NCBI GenBank assembly: GCA_026706165.1
Contig: JAPOZF010000350.1
Location: forward strand, 1 to 8,306
Origin: Gemmatimonadota bacterium
GTDB lineage: Bacteria; Latescibacterota; UBA2968; UBA8231
Direction of reading: 5' to 3'
DNA length: 8,306 bases
Below the pieces are notes generated by a model. That model ran no database searches and had not been told where the DNA came from. It worked only from the letters and a program-made list of their open reading frames with translations. How positions within the stretch are numbered: the stretch's first letter is position 1; every line of letters begins with the position of its first letter. The position numbers and the translations under genes were made by a program. Of the stretch, positions 1 through 6,595 are shown in pieces.

Positions 1-1
1 G

Positions 2-1192
2 GTGTACGGGACCGGGTACCTTCCCGGGGGAACCTACCTGTCGGACCTGATCGACCTCGGCAGCCCGGCTACCGTAGGGCGGATCCGCTGGCGCGAGCAG
101 GTCGTCGGGGAGGAGCTCTTCTCGAACCTGAGCGTCGGCATGCGCTCCGGCCACGACGATACGCCGATCCTGTTTCTGCAGCGCGTACAGAAGGGCCTTT
201 TCACCGTTTTCATCCCGGTGACGGCGGAGGAGTACTGGGAACTGCCCCGCAACGAGCAGGTGACGCTCCAGGAAGACCTGGAAAACTGGAGCCCTTGGAA
301 GACGGTGGAGAACCGCGGCCTCAACCCGGCCCCGGCGCCGCGGCGGTTCGTCCGCTTCCGCATGGAGTTCGCCGGGGGCCTCTTCGACACCCGGCTCGTC
401 GAGCGGCTCGAGTTCGACTACCTGCAGCCCCCGATCGCCGACACCCTGCGCGCCGAGGTGTACCCGCGGCTGGCCAGGGCGGAGGAGCCGGCGACCTTCC
501 GCTACGCCGTGCTCCTGGGCCGCCGGGGCGACATCCACGGGTACGACCGCCTCGAGATCGACAGCAACGCCCCGGTCGAGGATATCCGCAACGTCCAGGT
601 CGACGGCGTCCCGGTCGAGTTCGAGATCGAGTCCTCGGCCCGGGACGGATTCCGCATCAGCCTGCCGCGGATCGACCGCGACGGCTCGCTCCTCGAGCTG
701 ACCTTCGACATCCCGATCTTCCGCTTCGGCACCACCTTCTCCGGGAGGGTTTTCGACAGCCGCTTCCCCACCGTGCCGCAGCGCCTCGAGCCGGGCAACG
801 CCGTCGACTTCGGGCCGGACGACGTCGACGAGCTGTCGAACCTCACCGTCGAGATCCCCAAGGAGCAGATCGGCCGGCTGGTGGGGGAGATCGCCTTCGA
901 CAGCCGCGTCGTCACCCCGAACGGGGACGGCGCCAACGACGAGCTGCGGGTCGGTTTCAACCTGCTGCAGGTGGTCCGGGAGGTGCCTGTCTCCTTCGAG
1001 CTCTACGACCTGTCGGGGCGCTCCGTCGCCTCCCTGGAGGCCGAGCGGGGCCTGGGGCCGGCCTCCTTCACCTGGGACGGGCGCACCGCGGACGGCCTGC
1101 GGGTGCTTCCCGGAACCTACGTCTGGGTGCTCCGCGTCGCCGCCGACGCCTTCGAGGAAGCCCACTCAGGCGTTATCGCGGTGGTGTACTGA
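2..1192 (+). CDS. Secreted/surface protein with C-terminal FlgD-like Ig domain (5' partial)
   Basis: The C-terminal 396 residues of a protein whose reading frame is open to the left edge; the GTG at position 2 is probably an internal Val, since no signal peptide follows it. The first ~55 residues (GYLPGGTYLSDLIDLGSPA, then an IRW strand) resemble the beta-sandwich repeats of large secreted proteins. Residues ~160-290 are further beta-rich sequence I do not recognise. Residues ~296-396 form a recognisable FlgD-like/CHU_C-type Ig module: TPNGDGAND at 305-313, FELYDLSGR, then WDGR at 358-361 and LPGTYVWVLRV near 370-380. In known families this module closes large cell-surface or gliding/T9SS-associated proteins. 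Its stop shares one base with the ATG of the next gene, so it belongs to the downstream envelope operon. The exact function is unknown. The Ig tail is well supported; export is inferred. Confidence 0.8.
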   Translation: MYGTGYLPGGTYLSDLIDLGSPATVGRIRWREQVVGEELFSNLSVGMRSGHDDTPILFLQRVQKGLFTVFIPVTAEEYWELPRNEQVTLQEDLENWSPWKTVENRGLNPAPAPRRFVRFRMEFAGGLFDTRLVERLEFDYLQPPIADTLRAEVYPRLARAEEPATFRYAVLLGRRGDIHGYDRLEIDSNAPVEDIRNVQVDGVPVEFEIESSARDGFRISLPRIDRDGSLLELTFDIPIFRFGTTFSGRVFDSRFPTVPQRLEPGNAVDFGPDDVDELSNLTVEIPKEQIGRLVGEIAFDSRVVTPNGDGANDELRVGFNLLQVVREVPVSFELYDLSGRSVASLEAERGLGPASFTWDGRTADGLRVLPGTYVWVLRVAADAFEEAHSGVIAVVY

Positions 1193-3831
1193 TGAGACGT
1201 TCCATACTGACAGCGACGGCTGCCCTGCTGCTGGCCGCCCCCGCCCTCGAAGCCCAGGAGTTCGGGGCCCGCCTGGGCACGGTGACCCGCGGCGGCCGCG
1301 TGACCTTCGAGCCTGCCGGCCCGGGGATTCTCACCGACGCCCTCGATCCGGCGGTGCACAAGTGGTACGTGCCGCAGGAGCTCTACGTCGAGTACCAGTG
1401 GCGCCAGCGGGAGTACTCCAACTACTCGCGGCGCCAGTACCAGCGCTACGTCAGCACCGCCCTCGAGGGGGAGTACTTCTACGATGTGTACGGCAACTAC
1501 CTGACGCGGGGCTGGCTGATCTACGACTGGCGGCAGCGCAATCCGCAGCCGTTCGGCAGCACCCTCGAGAAGAGCTTCCTGTTCAGCGCCTGGTTCAACA
1601 ACCTCGTCGTCGCAGCCGACCACAAGGGGCAGTACAACTACGCGATCACCCTCGGCAGCCAGATCCGCACCACCCTCACGCCGATGACCTTCTCCAAGCC
1701 GCTGTTCAACGGCGTCCAGTGGGACTTCGCCTCCGACAAGTACGAGGCCACGGTGCTGATGTCGCGGGTCAGCGCCCCCAACTCGTCGGGGTTCGCCGCC
1801 GAGTCGCGGACCAACAACACCAACCTCTTCGGCGGCAGGGTGGTCGCCCAGGTCGGGGACTTCGCCCGCATCGGCGGCACCTACGTCAACTCCCACCACT
1901 CGCAGTCGCAGCTCGAGGCCGTCAACGGCGACATCTTCCAGGGGCAGCTGACCGAGGCGATGAACTTCGCCCCGGTGACGGAGATCGCCCTGCTGATCAA
2001 GGACGACTCCCCCGAGGACAGCGAGGGGGGCGGCGCCTTCTTCTCCAGCGACATCCTCATCCGGGACGTCGAGGGGAACGAGGTGCGCGGCAGCGAGATC
2101 GGGTTCCGCCCCTTCGTCGACGGGGGGTTCGAGCGCCGCGGCTACCTGTCCGCCGACGGCACCGAGGAGATCCAGCTGCGCTACGACTTCACCGACGTCA
2201 GCTACATCGGTCCGAGCGCCACCGACATCGAGCGCGTCCAGGTCGAGCTGGTGGTCGCCAACGACTACCTGATCGAGATCTCCTCCGACCGCCAGTACGA
2301 CGACCGGGAGCAGCGGGTCTTCCTGCCGGCGGCGCAGGCGGCGGGCAACGTCAAGGACGGCTCGAACCAGCGCGTCATCGCCATCGACTACGGGCTGCCG
2401 ACCGCCAACCAGATCGCCGGGTTCACCATCGAGGTCGCCGACCTGCACGGGTTCAAGGGGTACGCGGAGGTCGACGTCAACCACCAGTTCCGCCAGTTCC
2501 CCAACCCGGGACTGAGGACCCACCACTCGGCGAGCACCCAGGCGCTGGCCTGGATGGTCAACGTGTCGAAGACGGCCCTGCCCTGGTTCGCTTTCGTCGA
2601 GCTGTTCAGCGTCTCGCCGCGCTACTCGACCTCGTTCGTCACCTCCAACGAAAGAGGGGTGCTCGACTTCGGAAACGACTTCGAGCTCTACGAGATGGTC
2701 GAGGACAACGACGACCAAGACCGGCGGCCCGACTGGCGGCGCAAGGGCTGGGGGGCCGGCGACGAGGAGGTGTTCCCCGGCTGGGACGAGAACAACGACT
2801 TCATCTCCGACTTCAACCAGAACGACAACGAGGACCGCCCCAACCTGATCCCCGACTACGAGGAGCCGTTCCTGCGTTTCCACGCCGACCGCCCTGAGTT
2901 CCTCTACGGCGTCGACATGAATCACAACGCCGTGATCGACCGCTTCGAGAACGACGAGGAGCCCGACTACCCCTACAAGCGGGACCGGCGGGGATTCAAC
3001 CTGTTCGGCGGCGCCAACCTCGGCCCGGATTCCCGGCTGATGGCGGGGCGCATGCAGATGGACCAGCTGACCGACGACCGCGTCACCGAGGCGTCGTACG
3101 TCACCCTGGCCGGCGAGCGCGACCACCCGCTCTGGGGCCGCCTCCTGGTGTTCCAGGACCTGCGCCGGGTCAGGGACACGATAACCGACGATCTCCTGCA
3201 GTGGCGGCAGCCGGCGGGCACGCGCGGGGCGCTGCAGCTGGTCGAGGACCGGCTGCCGGCGAGGAACACCTGGATCAACACCACCTGGCTCGGGCTGAAC
3301 CACGGTGTTCCGGGGGGAATCCGCCTGACCCACAAGCTCAAATGGCAGTGGTACCACCAGCTCGACGACGACCTCAAGCTGCGCGTCAACGGGACGCGGC
3401 GGGACGGCTCCTTCCTCGGCCTGATCAACAAGGCGGAGTACGCCCTCGAGCTCGGCAACTGGACCCTGGTGCCGCGCTGGAAGAGCGAGTTCCGGCGCCA
3501 GGTGCCGGTGTTCTCCGACGAGTTCAAGCGCCGCGAGTTGACCGAGCTGTTCATGGCGATGCTGCGCTTCCCGGTGATGGACAAGAGTTTCGTCGAGTTG
3601 GGCCTCGAGTACGAGATCTTCAGGCAGCTGCGGGATCCGCCTCCCCCCGACAGCGAGGACAGCTCGACCGGGCTGACGACGGCGGTGCAGCTGCGCAACG
3701 CCTCCGCCTACATGGGGTACGACCTGATGACGACCTTCGGCTTCGAGCTGGTGCGCACCGACCCGAAGGGACTGAGGCCGGAGGTGACGACCAGGAGCTT
3801 CATCACCATCTACGCCGGGGTTCAGCTGTGA
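1192..3831 (+). CDS. Exported protein, probable outer-membrane beta-barrel with acidic EF-hand-like hinge
   Basis: 879 residues. The ATG overlaps the previous stop (TGATG) and leads directly into a Sec signal peptide: MRR, a hydrophobic stretch at ~5-18, and likely cleavage after ALEA at residue 21. This supports the start over the longer open frame upstream. Residues ~60-190 alternate aromatic and polar residues (YVEYQW, FYDVYGNYL, WLIYDWRQR) as in transmembrane beta-strands. Residues ~255-440 look like a soluble beta domain. Residues ~502-592 are strongly acidic with calcium-loop-like spacing: D532-x-N-x-D536-xxx-D540 and D575-x-N577-x-N579-xxx-D583-xx-E586, the second with Ala in place of the usual Gly. 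Residues ~600-879 return to amphipathic strands and end in SFITIYAGVQL, plausible as a closing strand. The next gene encodes a lipoprotein foldase, which fits an outer-membrane client. No named family recognised; the barrel assignment is inference from composition and context. Confidence 0.82.
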   Translation: MRRSILTATAALLLAAPALEAQEFGARLGTVTRGGRVTFEPAGPGILTDALDPAVHKWYVPQELYVEYQWRQREYSNYSRRQYQRYVSTALEGEYFYDVYGNYLTRGWLIYDWRQRNPQPFGSTLEKSFLFSAWFNNLVVAADHKGQYNYAITLGSQIRTTLTPMTFSKPLFNGVQWDFASDKYEATVLMSRVSAPNSSGFAAESRTNNTNLFGGRVVAQVGDFARIGGTYVNSHHSQSQLEAVNGDIFQGQLTEAMNFAPVTEIALLIKDDSPEDSEGGGAFFSSDILIRDVEGNEVRGSEIGFRPFVDGGFERRGYLSADGTEEIQLRYDFTDVSYIGPSATDIERVQVELVVANDYLIEISSDRQYDDREQRVFLPAAQAAGNVKDGSNQRVIAIDYGLPTANQIAGFTIEVADLHGFKGYAEVDVNHQFRQFPNPGLRTHHSASTQALAWMVNVSKTALPWFAFVELFSVSPRYSTSFVTSNERGVLDFGNDFELYEMVEDNDDQDRRPDWRRKGWGAGDEEVFPGWDENNDFISDFNQNDNEDRPNLIPDYEEPFLRFHADRPEFLYGVDMNHNAVIDRFENDEEPDYPYKRDRRGFNLFGGANLGPDSRLMAGRMQMDQLTDDRVTEASYVTLAGERDHPLWGRLLVFQDLRRVRDTITDDLLQWRQPAGTRGALQLVEDRLPARNTWINTTWLGLNHGVPGGIRLTHKLKWQWYHQLDDDLKLRVNGTRRDGSFLGLINKAEYALELGNWTLVPRWKSEFRRQVPVFSDEFKRRELTELFMAMLRFPVMDKSFVELGLEYEIFRQLRDPPPPDSEDSSTGLTTAVQLRNASAYMGYDLMTTFGFELVRTDPKGLRPEVTTRSFITIYAGVQL

Positions 3832-5489
3832 GACGGGCGGCGCCGGCGCTGTTTCTGCTGATCGCCTGCGGCGGGCCGGCCGACGAACCCCTCGTGCAGG
3901 TGCTGGACGTCGCCATCGGAGAGAGGGAGCTGGAGGAGTACGTCTCGAGGCTGCCCGAGGGGCTGAGGCCGGACGCCCCCGGCGGGGAAGCGCGGGAGGA
4001 AGCGGTCCGCGGCCTGCTCCAGAGCCTCGTCGACCGCGAGCTGATGCTGGCCGAGGCGCGGGCCCTCGGGTACGGGGAAGAACCCGGGATCAAAGGGCGC
4101 CTCCGCACCATCTACGTGAGGCGGCTCAGGGAGCAGGTCCAGGCCGTGGCCCTCGGGGACTCGGTCTCCGTCGGGGAAGGGGAGATCGAGGAGGCGTACC
4201 TGCGGGAGGGCTGGGACCGGAAGCTGCGCATCGCCCATATCTCCTGCGCTACCGAGGCCGAGGCGCAGGAGGTGGCGCGCGCCCTGGGCGAGGGGGCGGA
4301 CTTCGCGGAGCTGGCGGAGCAGCGGTCCGCCGCCCCGGACGCCGGACGGGGCGGAGACCTGGGGCGCTACCTCGGGCCCGGTGAGCTGCCCGGGGAGCTC
4401 TGGAACGCGGTCCGGGGACTGGCTCCGGGGGAGGTCGCCGGCCCCCTGGCCGCCGGAAGAGGCTTCGAGCTTCTGACCGTCCTCGACACGGTCCCGGTTT
4501 CTGTCGAGGAAGCGGGGCCGGCGGTGGGCGCGGCCCTGAAGCGCCGCAAGGAGGCGGCGCGCCGCCAGGCCTGGCTCGAGGAGCTGGAACGGAGGTTTGA
4601 GGTCGCCTACCACCCCGAAGCGGTGGTCGCCATGGCGCGGGCGGCGCGCCGGGATTCCGGGGCCGGGCTCGACCCGGACGCCCCGGCCCTGACCTGGGCC
4701 GGCGGCAGGGAGCTCTCGGCGCGGGAAGCGGGCCGGATCCTGGCCGGGAAGCGCATGAAACCGCCGGCCCTCGCAGACAGCGCCTCGGTCGCCCGGGCTC
4801 TCCGCCATTGGGTGATCGCCGACACCGTGGCGGTGCTGGAAGCGGAGCGCCGCGGCCTTCACGAAACCGGGGAGTTCACCGCGGCGGTGGAGCTGGAGCT
4901 GAAGCGCCTGCTCGTCAACCAGGTGCGGCGGCGGGAGGTTCTCGACAAGGTCGGCGCTCCCGGGGAGGAGGAGCTGCGGGAACGGTACGAGGAAATCAAG
5001 GGAGAGTTCGCGCTGCCGGCGTCGGTGGAGGTGATCGAGATCCTCGCCGAGTCAGCGCACGCCGCCGACTCGCTGCGGCAGCGGATCGAAGCCGGCGCCG
5101 ACATGGAGAAGCTGGCCCGGGACCACAGCGTCCGTCAGGGCGCCGCAGACGCCGGCGGGCATTTCCACCTCAACGAAGGGGAGCGGGAGAAATGGGGGCG
5201 GCTCCTCGACATCGTCCTTGAAGCGGAAGTAGGAGTTCTGCTGGGGCCGCTGGAGGTCGAGGGCGGGTTCACGGTCGTGCGCGTCGGAAGGCAGCTGCCC
5301 GCGAGGCCGCGGTCGTTCGAGGAGTTGACACCGATCCTTCGGCGCCAGGTCAGGCAGGCGAGGAACAGCGAGGCGTTCCAGAAGTATATCGAGGGGCTTC
5401 GGGACCGCTACGGAAACAGCGTCGAATGGCGCGACGAACGTATCGGACAGGTGGAGTTGAACTGGCGGAACTCAAGGGAGGAACAGTAA
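3828..5489 (+). CDS. Lipoprotein peptidyl-prolyl isomerase, SurA/PrsA-like, two parvulin regions
   Basis: 553 residues. The GTG start overlaps the previous stop (GTGA) and gives MRRAAPALFLLIAC, a short signal peptide with lipobox L11-I-A-C14 followed by Gly; this decides the start within a much longer open frame. Residues ~20-130 form a SurA_N/chaperone-like helical region (LLQSLVDRELMLAEARALG). The first parvulin (PPIC) region at ~133-222 has RIAHI (His137), FAELAEQ, GGDLGRYLGPGELP and LAPGEVAGPL, close to the family pattern. A helical middle (~235-390) follows. A second, degenerate parvulin-like region at ~400-487 retains MEKLARDHS, DAGGHFHLN and LGPLEVEGGFTVVRV. The family catalyses cis-trans prolyl isomerisation and/or chaperones unfolded proteins crossing the periplasm. 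The acylated cysteine would tether it to a membrane. Its coupling to the barrel-like gene suggests a dedicated assembly factor (inference). Confidence 0.9.
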   Translation: MRRAAPALFLLIACGGPADEPLVQVLDVAIGERELEEYVSRLPEGLRPDAPGGEAREEAVRGLLQSLVDRELMLAEARALGYGEEPGIKGRLRTIYVRRLREQVQAVALGDSVSVGEGEIEEAYLREGWDRKLRIAHISCATEAEAQEVARALGEGADFAELAEQRSAAPDAGRGGDLGRYLGPGELPGELWNAVRGLAPGEVAGPLAAGRGFELLTVLDTVPVSVEEAGPAVGAALKRRKEAARRQAWLEELERRFEVAYHPEAVVAMARAARRDSGAGLDPDAPALTWAGGRELSAREAGRILAGKRMKPPALADSASVARALRHWVIADTVAVLEAERRGLHETGEFTAAVELELKRLLVNQVRRREVLDKVGAPGEEELRERYEEIKGEFALPASVEVIEILAESAHAADSLRQRIEAGADMEKLARDHSVRQGAADAGGHFHLNEGEREKWGRLLDIVLEAEVGVLLGPLEVEGGFTVVRVGRQLPARPRSFEELTPILRRQVRQARNSEAFQKYIEGLRDRYGNSVEWRDERIGQVELNWRNSREEQ

Positions 5490-5508
5490 AGAACCCTTGT
5501 TCCGCCAG
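5462..5508 (+). other. Hairpin enclosing the PPIase stop codon
   Basis: CTGGCGGAAC (5462-5471) pairs perfectly with GTTCCGCCAG (5499-5508). After a 2-nt bulge (5472-5473), AAGGG (5474-5478) pairs with CCCTT (5494-5498). The 15-nt loop contains the TAA stop (5487-5489). No T-run follows, so this is not a classical intrinsic terminator; it may stabilise the mRNA 3' end. A second CCGCCAGCG copy at 5529-5537 repeats 5502-5510 and could compete for the same left arm. Confidence 0.7.
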
Positions 5509-5827
5509 CGCTTCGGCTGCGGGAAGACCCGCCAGCGAGGGGGAGGAAGACCGACGGTCCGCATGATTCCGCAGGAACGAAAAAGTGAAGCCGGGCAAGG
5601 CGTTATGCCTCCCCCGGCTTCACTTTCGAAGGACCGTGCCGTTTGCGGTTCCACTATATGAGTGACCGGCGAAACGGCGTCCCTGTTTCAAACAGCCTGC
5701 AGGATTGAACCGGTAGCGAAAACCGGGAAGCTCCTGACAGGAACTACAAGAACAACACGACGAAGAAACAGACAGAACCACCCGAGAGTCAGCCGCGGGG
5801 CGTTTCCGTCTGTTGCGCCCTAACCCT
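5490..5827. other. Intergenic spacer between convergent genes
   Basis: About 338 nt separate the PPIase stop from the 3' end of the minus-strand HTH gene. Composition is visibly less GC-rich than the flanking genes, especially 5745-5790. It contains the right arm of the stop-codon hairpin, a small bulged hairpin (GCTGCGGG 5516-5523 with CCCGCCAGC 5528-5536), the strong terminator at 5582-5626, and weaker inverted repeats (CCGGT/ACCGG around 5710-5727; TCCT/AGGA near 5732). I see no convincing gene or tRNA in it. Confidence 0.7.
5582..5626. terminator. Bidirectional intrinsic terminator between convergent genes
   Basis: AAAGTGAAGCCGGG (5582-5595) is the perfect reverse complement of CCCGGCTTCACTTT (5613-5626), giving a 14-bp stem with a 17-nt loop that itself holds AGGC/GCCT. 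Read on the minus strand, the stem is followed at once by further T residues (CTTCACTTTTTCG), a proper U-tract. On the + strand the stem ends in TTT only. It sits 92 nt past the PPIase stop and about 200 nt past the HTH stop, so it can serve both transcripts. An outer ACGGTCC/GGACCGT pair (about 5554-5560 and 5631-5637) could extend the structure. Confidence 0.88.
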
Positions 5828-6256
5828 TCAGCTCAATCCCGCGAGCGTCAGCTCGGCGTCCTTCCGTCCCATGCCGCGCAGCTCGGCGATCGCTTCCCTG
5901 TTGGCGGCGCGCGGTTTCGACTTGCCCTGCTCCCAGTTGAGGATGGTTATGGCACTGACTCCGAGGAGCTTGCCCATCTGGGCCTGGGAAAGGCGCAACC
6001 GCTTGCGATGCTTCTTGATCGATGCCGGGGTAATCCTGATCGCGGTCTGAGTCGGGGCGGCGGCCTTGGCGTTGCCGGAGGGCTTCCCTGTGGACTTGGC
6101 CGCGGTCCCCTGCCCCCCGCCAATCTGCGACCTGAGCGCAGTCACTTCCCGTTCCAGACTGCGGATTTGATCGTTGAGCGGGTTTAAGGCGCTTCGCAGT
6201 TCTCTGCCGGCCACTCGCGACATTTCTTCTCTGAGTGCTTTACCTAGGTCAGGCAT
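5828..6256 (-). CDS. XRE/Cro-type HTH protein with N-terminal coiled coil
   Basis: 142 residues. Residues 1-45 are a charged helical segment with coiled-coil character (KALREEMSRVAGRELRSALN, then LNDQIRSLEREVTALRSQI), likely a dimerisation element. Residues ~46-75 are a Gly/Ala/Lys/Ser-rich linker. Residues ~76-135 are a Cro/C1-type HTH: SIKKHRKRLRLSQAQMGKLL followed by GVSAITILNWEQGKSKP, with the LSQ..MGKLLGVS...NWEQG pattern of the family. This layout is known among small HTH proteins of several GC-rich Gram-negative groups, and I expect DNA binding. The ATG is fixed by a strong Shine-Dalgarno. The gene stands alone, with long spacers on both sides, and its surroundings are less GC-rich than its neighbours. 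Target and signal are unknown; autoregulation is plausible but not shown. It could be a solitary regulator or the remnant of a mobile or toxin-antitoxin locus; I see no toxin partner. Confidence 0.9.
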   Translation of the reverse strand: MPDLGKALREEMSRVAGRELRSALNPLNDQIRSLEREVTALRSQIGGGQGTAAKSTGKPSGNAKAAAPTQTAIRITPASIKKHRKRLRLSQAQMGKLLGVSAITILNWEQGKSKPRAANREAIAELRGMGRKDAELTLAGLS

Positions 6257-6260
6257 GTAG

Positions 6261-6270
6261 CTCCTTCCTT
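6261..6270 (-). promoter_or_regulatory. Strong ribosome binding site of the HTH gene
   Basis: Read on the minus strand this is AAGGAAGGAG, 4 nt before the ATG at 6256-6254. It is by far the clearest Shine-Dalgarno in the window and decides the start of the HTH gene. The other complete genes start within the previous gene's stop or behind weak sites. Confidence 0.85.
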
Positions 6271-6374
6271 ATAATCAAGAGTTTGCAGTTGGTTTAATGG
6301 CGAATTTGACAAACATATAAGCGCAGGCAAATCCGACACACAAAGGCGGCTGATTTCCAAAATATAAGAAGGAA
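6262..6374 (-). promoter_or_regulatory. Distant inverted repeat covering the HTH ribosome binding site
   Basis: On the minus strand, TTCCTTCTTATA (6374 to 6363) is complementary to TATAAGGAAGGA (6273 to 6262) over about 11 pairs with one bulged G. The downstream arm is the Shine-Dalgarno and the bases just upstream of it. In RNA this pairing could close off the ribosome binding site; in DNA the two arms could be half-sites flanking the promoter. The match is seen directly; either function is inference, and the sequence is low-complexity purine/pyrimidine. Confidence 0.4.
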
Positions 6375-6394
6375 CCGCGAATTCGGCACCCATG

Positions 6395-6413
6395 CCCGCG
6401 ACGGGGTTTTTTT
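6395..6413 (+). terminator. Short hairpin with seven-T run, + strand
   Basis: CCCG (6395-6398) and CGGG (6402-6405) form a 4-bp stem around CGA, followed by one G and seven T (6407-6413). The stem is short but GC-only and the T-run is the longest in the window. It reads on the + strand, away from the HTH gene, where no + strand gene is visible; it would end a transcript starting in the AT-rich stretch divergent from the HTH promoter. Confidence 0.45.
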
Positions 6414-6537
6414 CCGCCTGGAATTCCCGGGGACGGGGGCGGGCCAGGAGGGGGCTTGCCGGAAAGTACCCCCGCGTCCGGATCGGGCGGTCCGGGGCGC
6501 TGGCGTCCCGTCGCGGAGACGGATTGACGAAACCGGC

Positions 6538-6579
6538 AGGCCGAACCGGGATGGACCGGCGTCCCGGTGCCGGCTTTTT
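6538..6579 (+). terminator. GC-rich hairpin with T-run beside the aminotransferase 3' end
   Basis: ACCGGGA (6545-6551) pairs with TCCCGGT (6562-6568). Beyond a small internal loop, AGGCCG (6538-6543) pairs with CGGCTT (6571-6576, one G-T), followed by TTT. An alternative stem is CCGGC/GCCGG (6556-6560, 6569-6573) followed by CTTTTT. The U-tract lies on the + strand. The element is only 16 nt past the aminotransferase stop (minus strand), where it could also act as a U-poor terminator or 3'-end stabiliser for that gene. Confidence 0.55.
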
Positions 6580-6595
6580 CCGCGACCGGAGGCTG

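Larger units (their letters stand above)
6257..6595. other. Intergenic spacer upstream of the HTH gene
   Basis: About 339 nt between two minus-strand genes, with two halves. Positions 6257-6375 are AT-rich, unlike the rest of the window, and must hold the HTH leader and probably its promoter; TTGTCA-like and TATA-rich hexamers occur on the minus strand, but none has a good partner at 16-18 nt, so I do not place a promoter. Positions 6376-6595 are very GC-rich with several hairpins, including two followed by T-runs on the + strand and CCGGA/TCCGG at 6478-6495. No convincing gene seen. Confidence 0.65.

Noticed and set aside
295..1191. In-frame N-terminal extension of the barrel-like gene
   Set aside because: It overlaps the FlgD-Ig protein in another frame and is low-complexity; the ATG at 1192 begins a proper signal peptide.
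1117..3357. A 746-codon open frame on the minus strand
   Set aside because: It lies wholly antisense to the signal-peptide-bearing barrel-like gene. Its translation is low-complexity Val/Gly/Leu/Asp-rich with no domain, as expected from the reverse complement of GC-rich codons.
3201..3827. In-frame N-terminal extension of the PPIase gene
   Set aside because: The upstream part is Arg/Ala/Pro-rich shadow sequence inside the previous gene. The GTG at 3828 gives a clean lipoprotein signal, so the gene starts there.
5563..5661. A 32-residue + strand open frame (MIPQERKSEAG...) behind a purine-rich stretch
   Set aside because: It is translated through the perfect terminator hairpin at 5582-5626 and has no recognisable features; the GGAGG-like stretch is too far from the ATG.
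5700..5710. GGATTGAACC, resembling the T-arm of a minus-strand tRNA
   Set aside because: The flanking bases do not form a T-stem, and no acceptor or anticodon arm is present.
6257..6375. Sigma-70 promoter for the HTH gene
   Set aside because: TTGTCA and TATA-like hexamers exist but no pair has acceptable 16-18 nt spacing with good matches, so no position is called.
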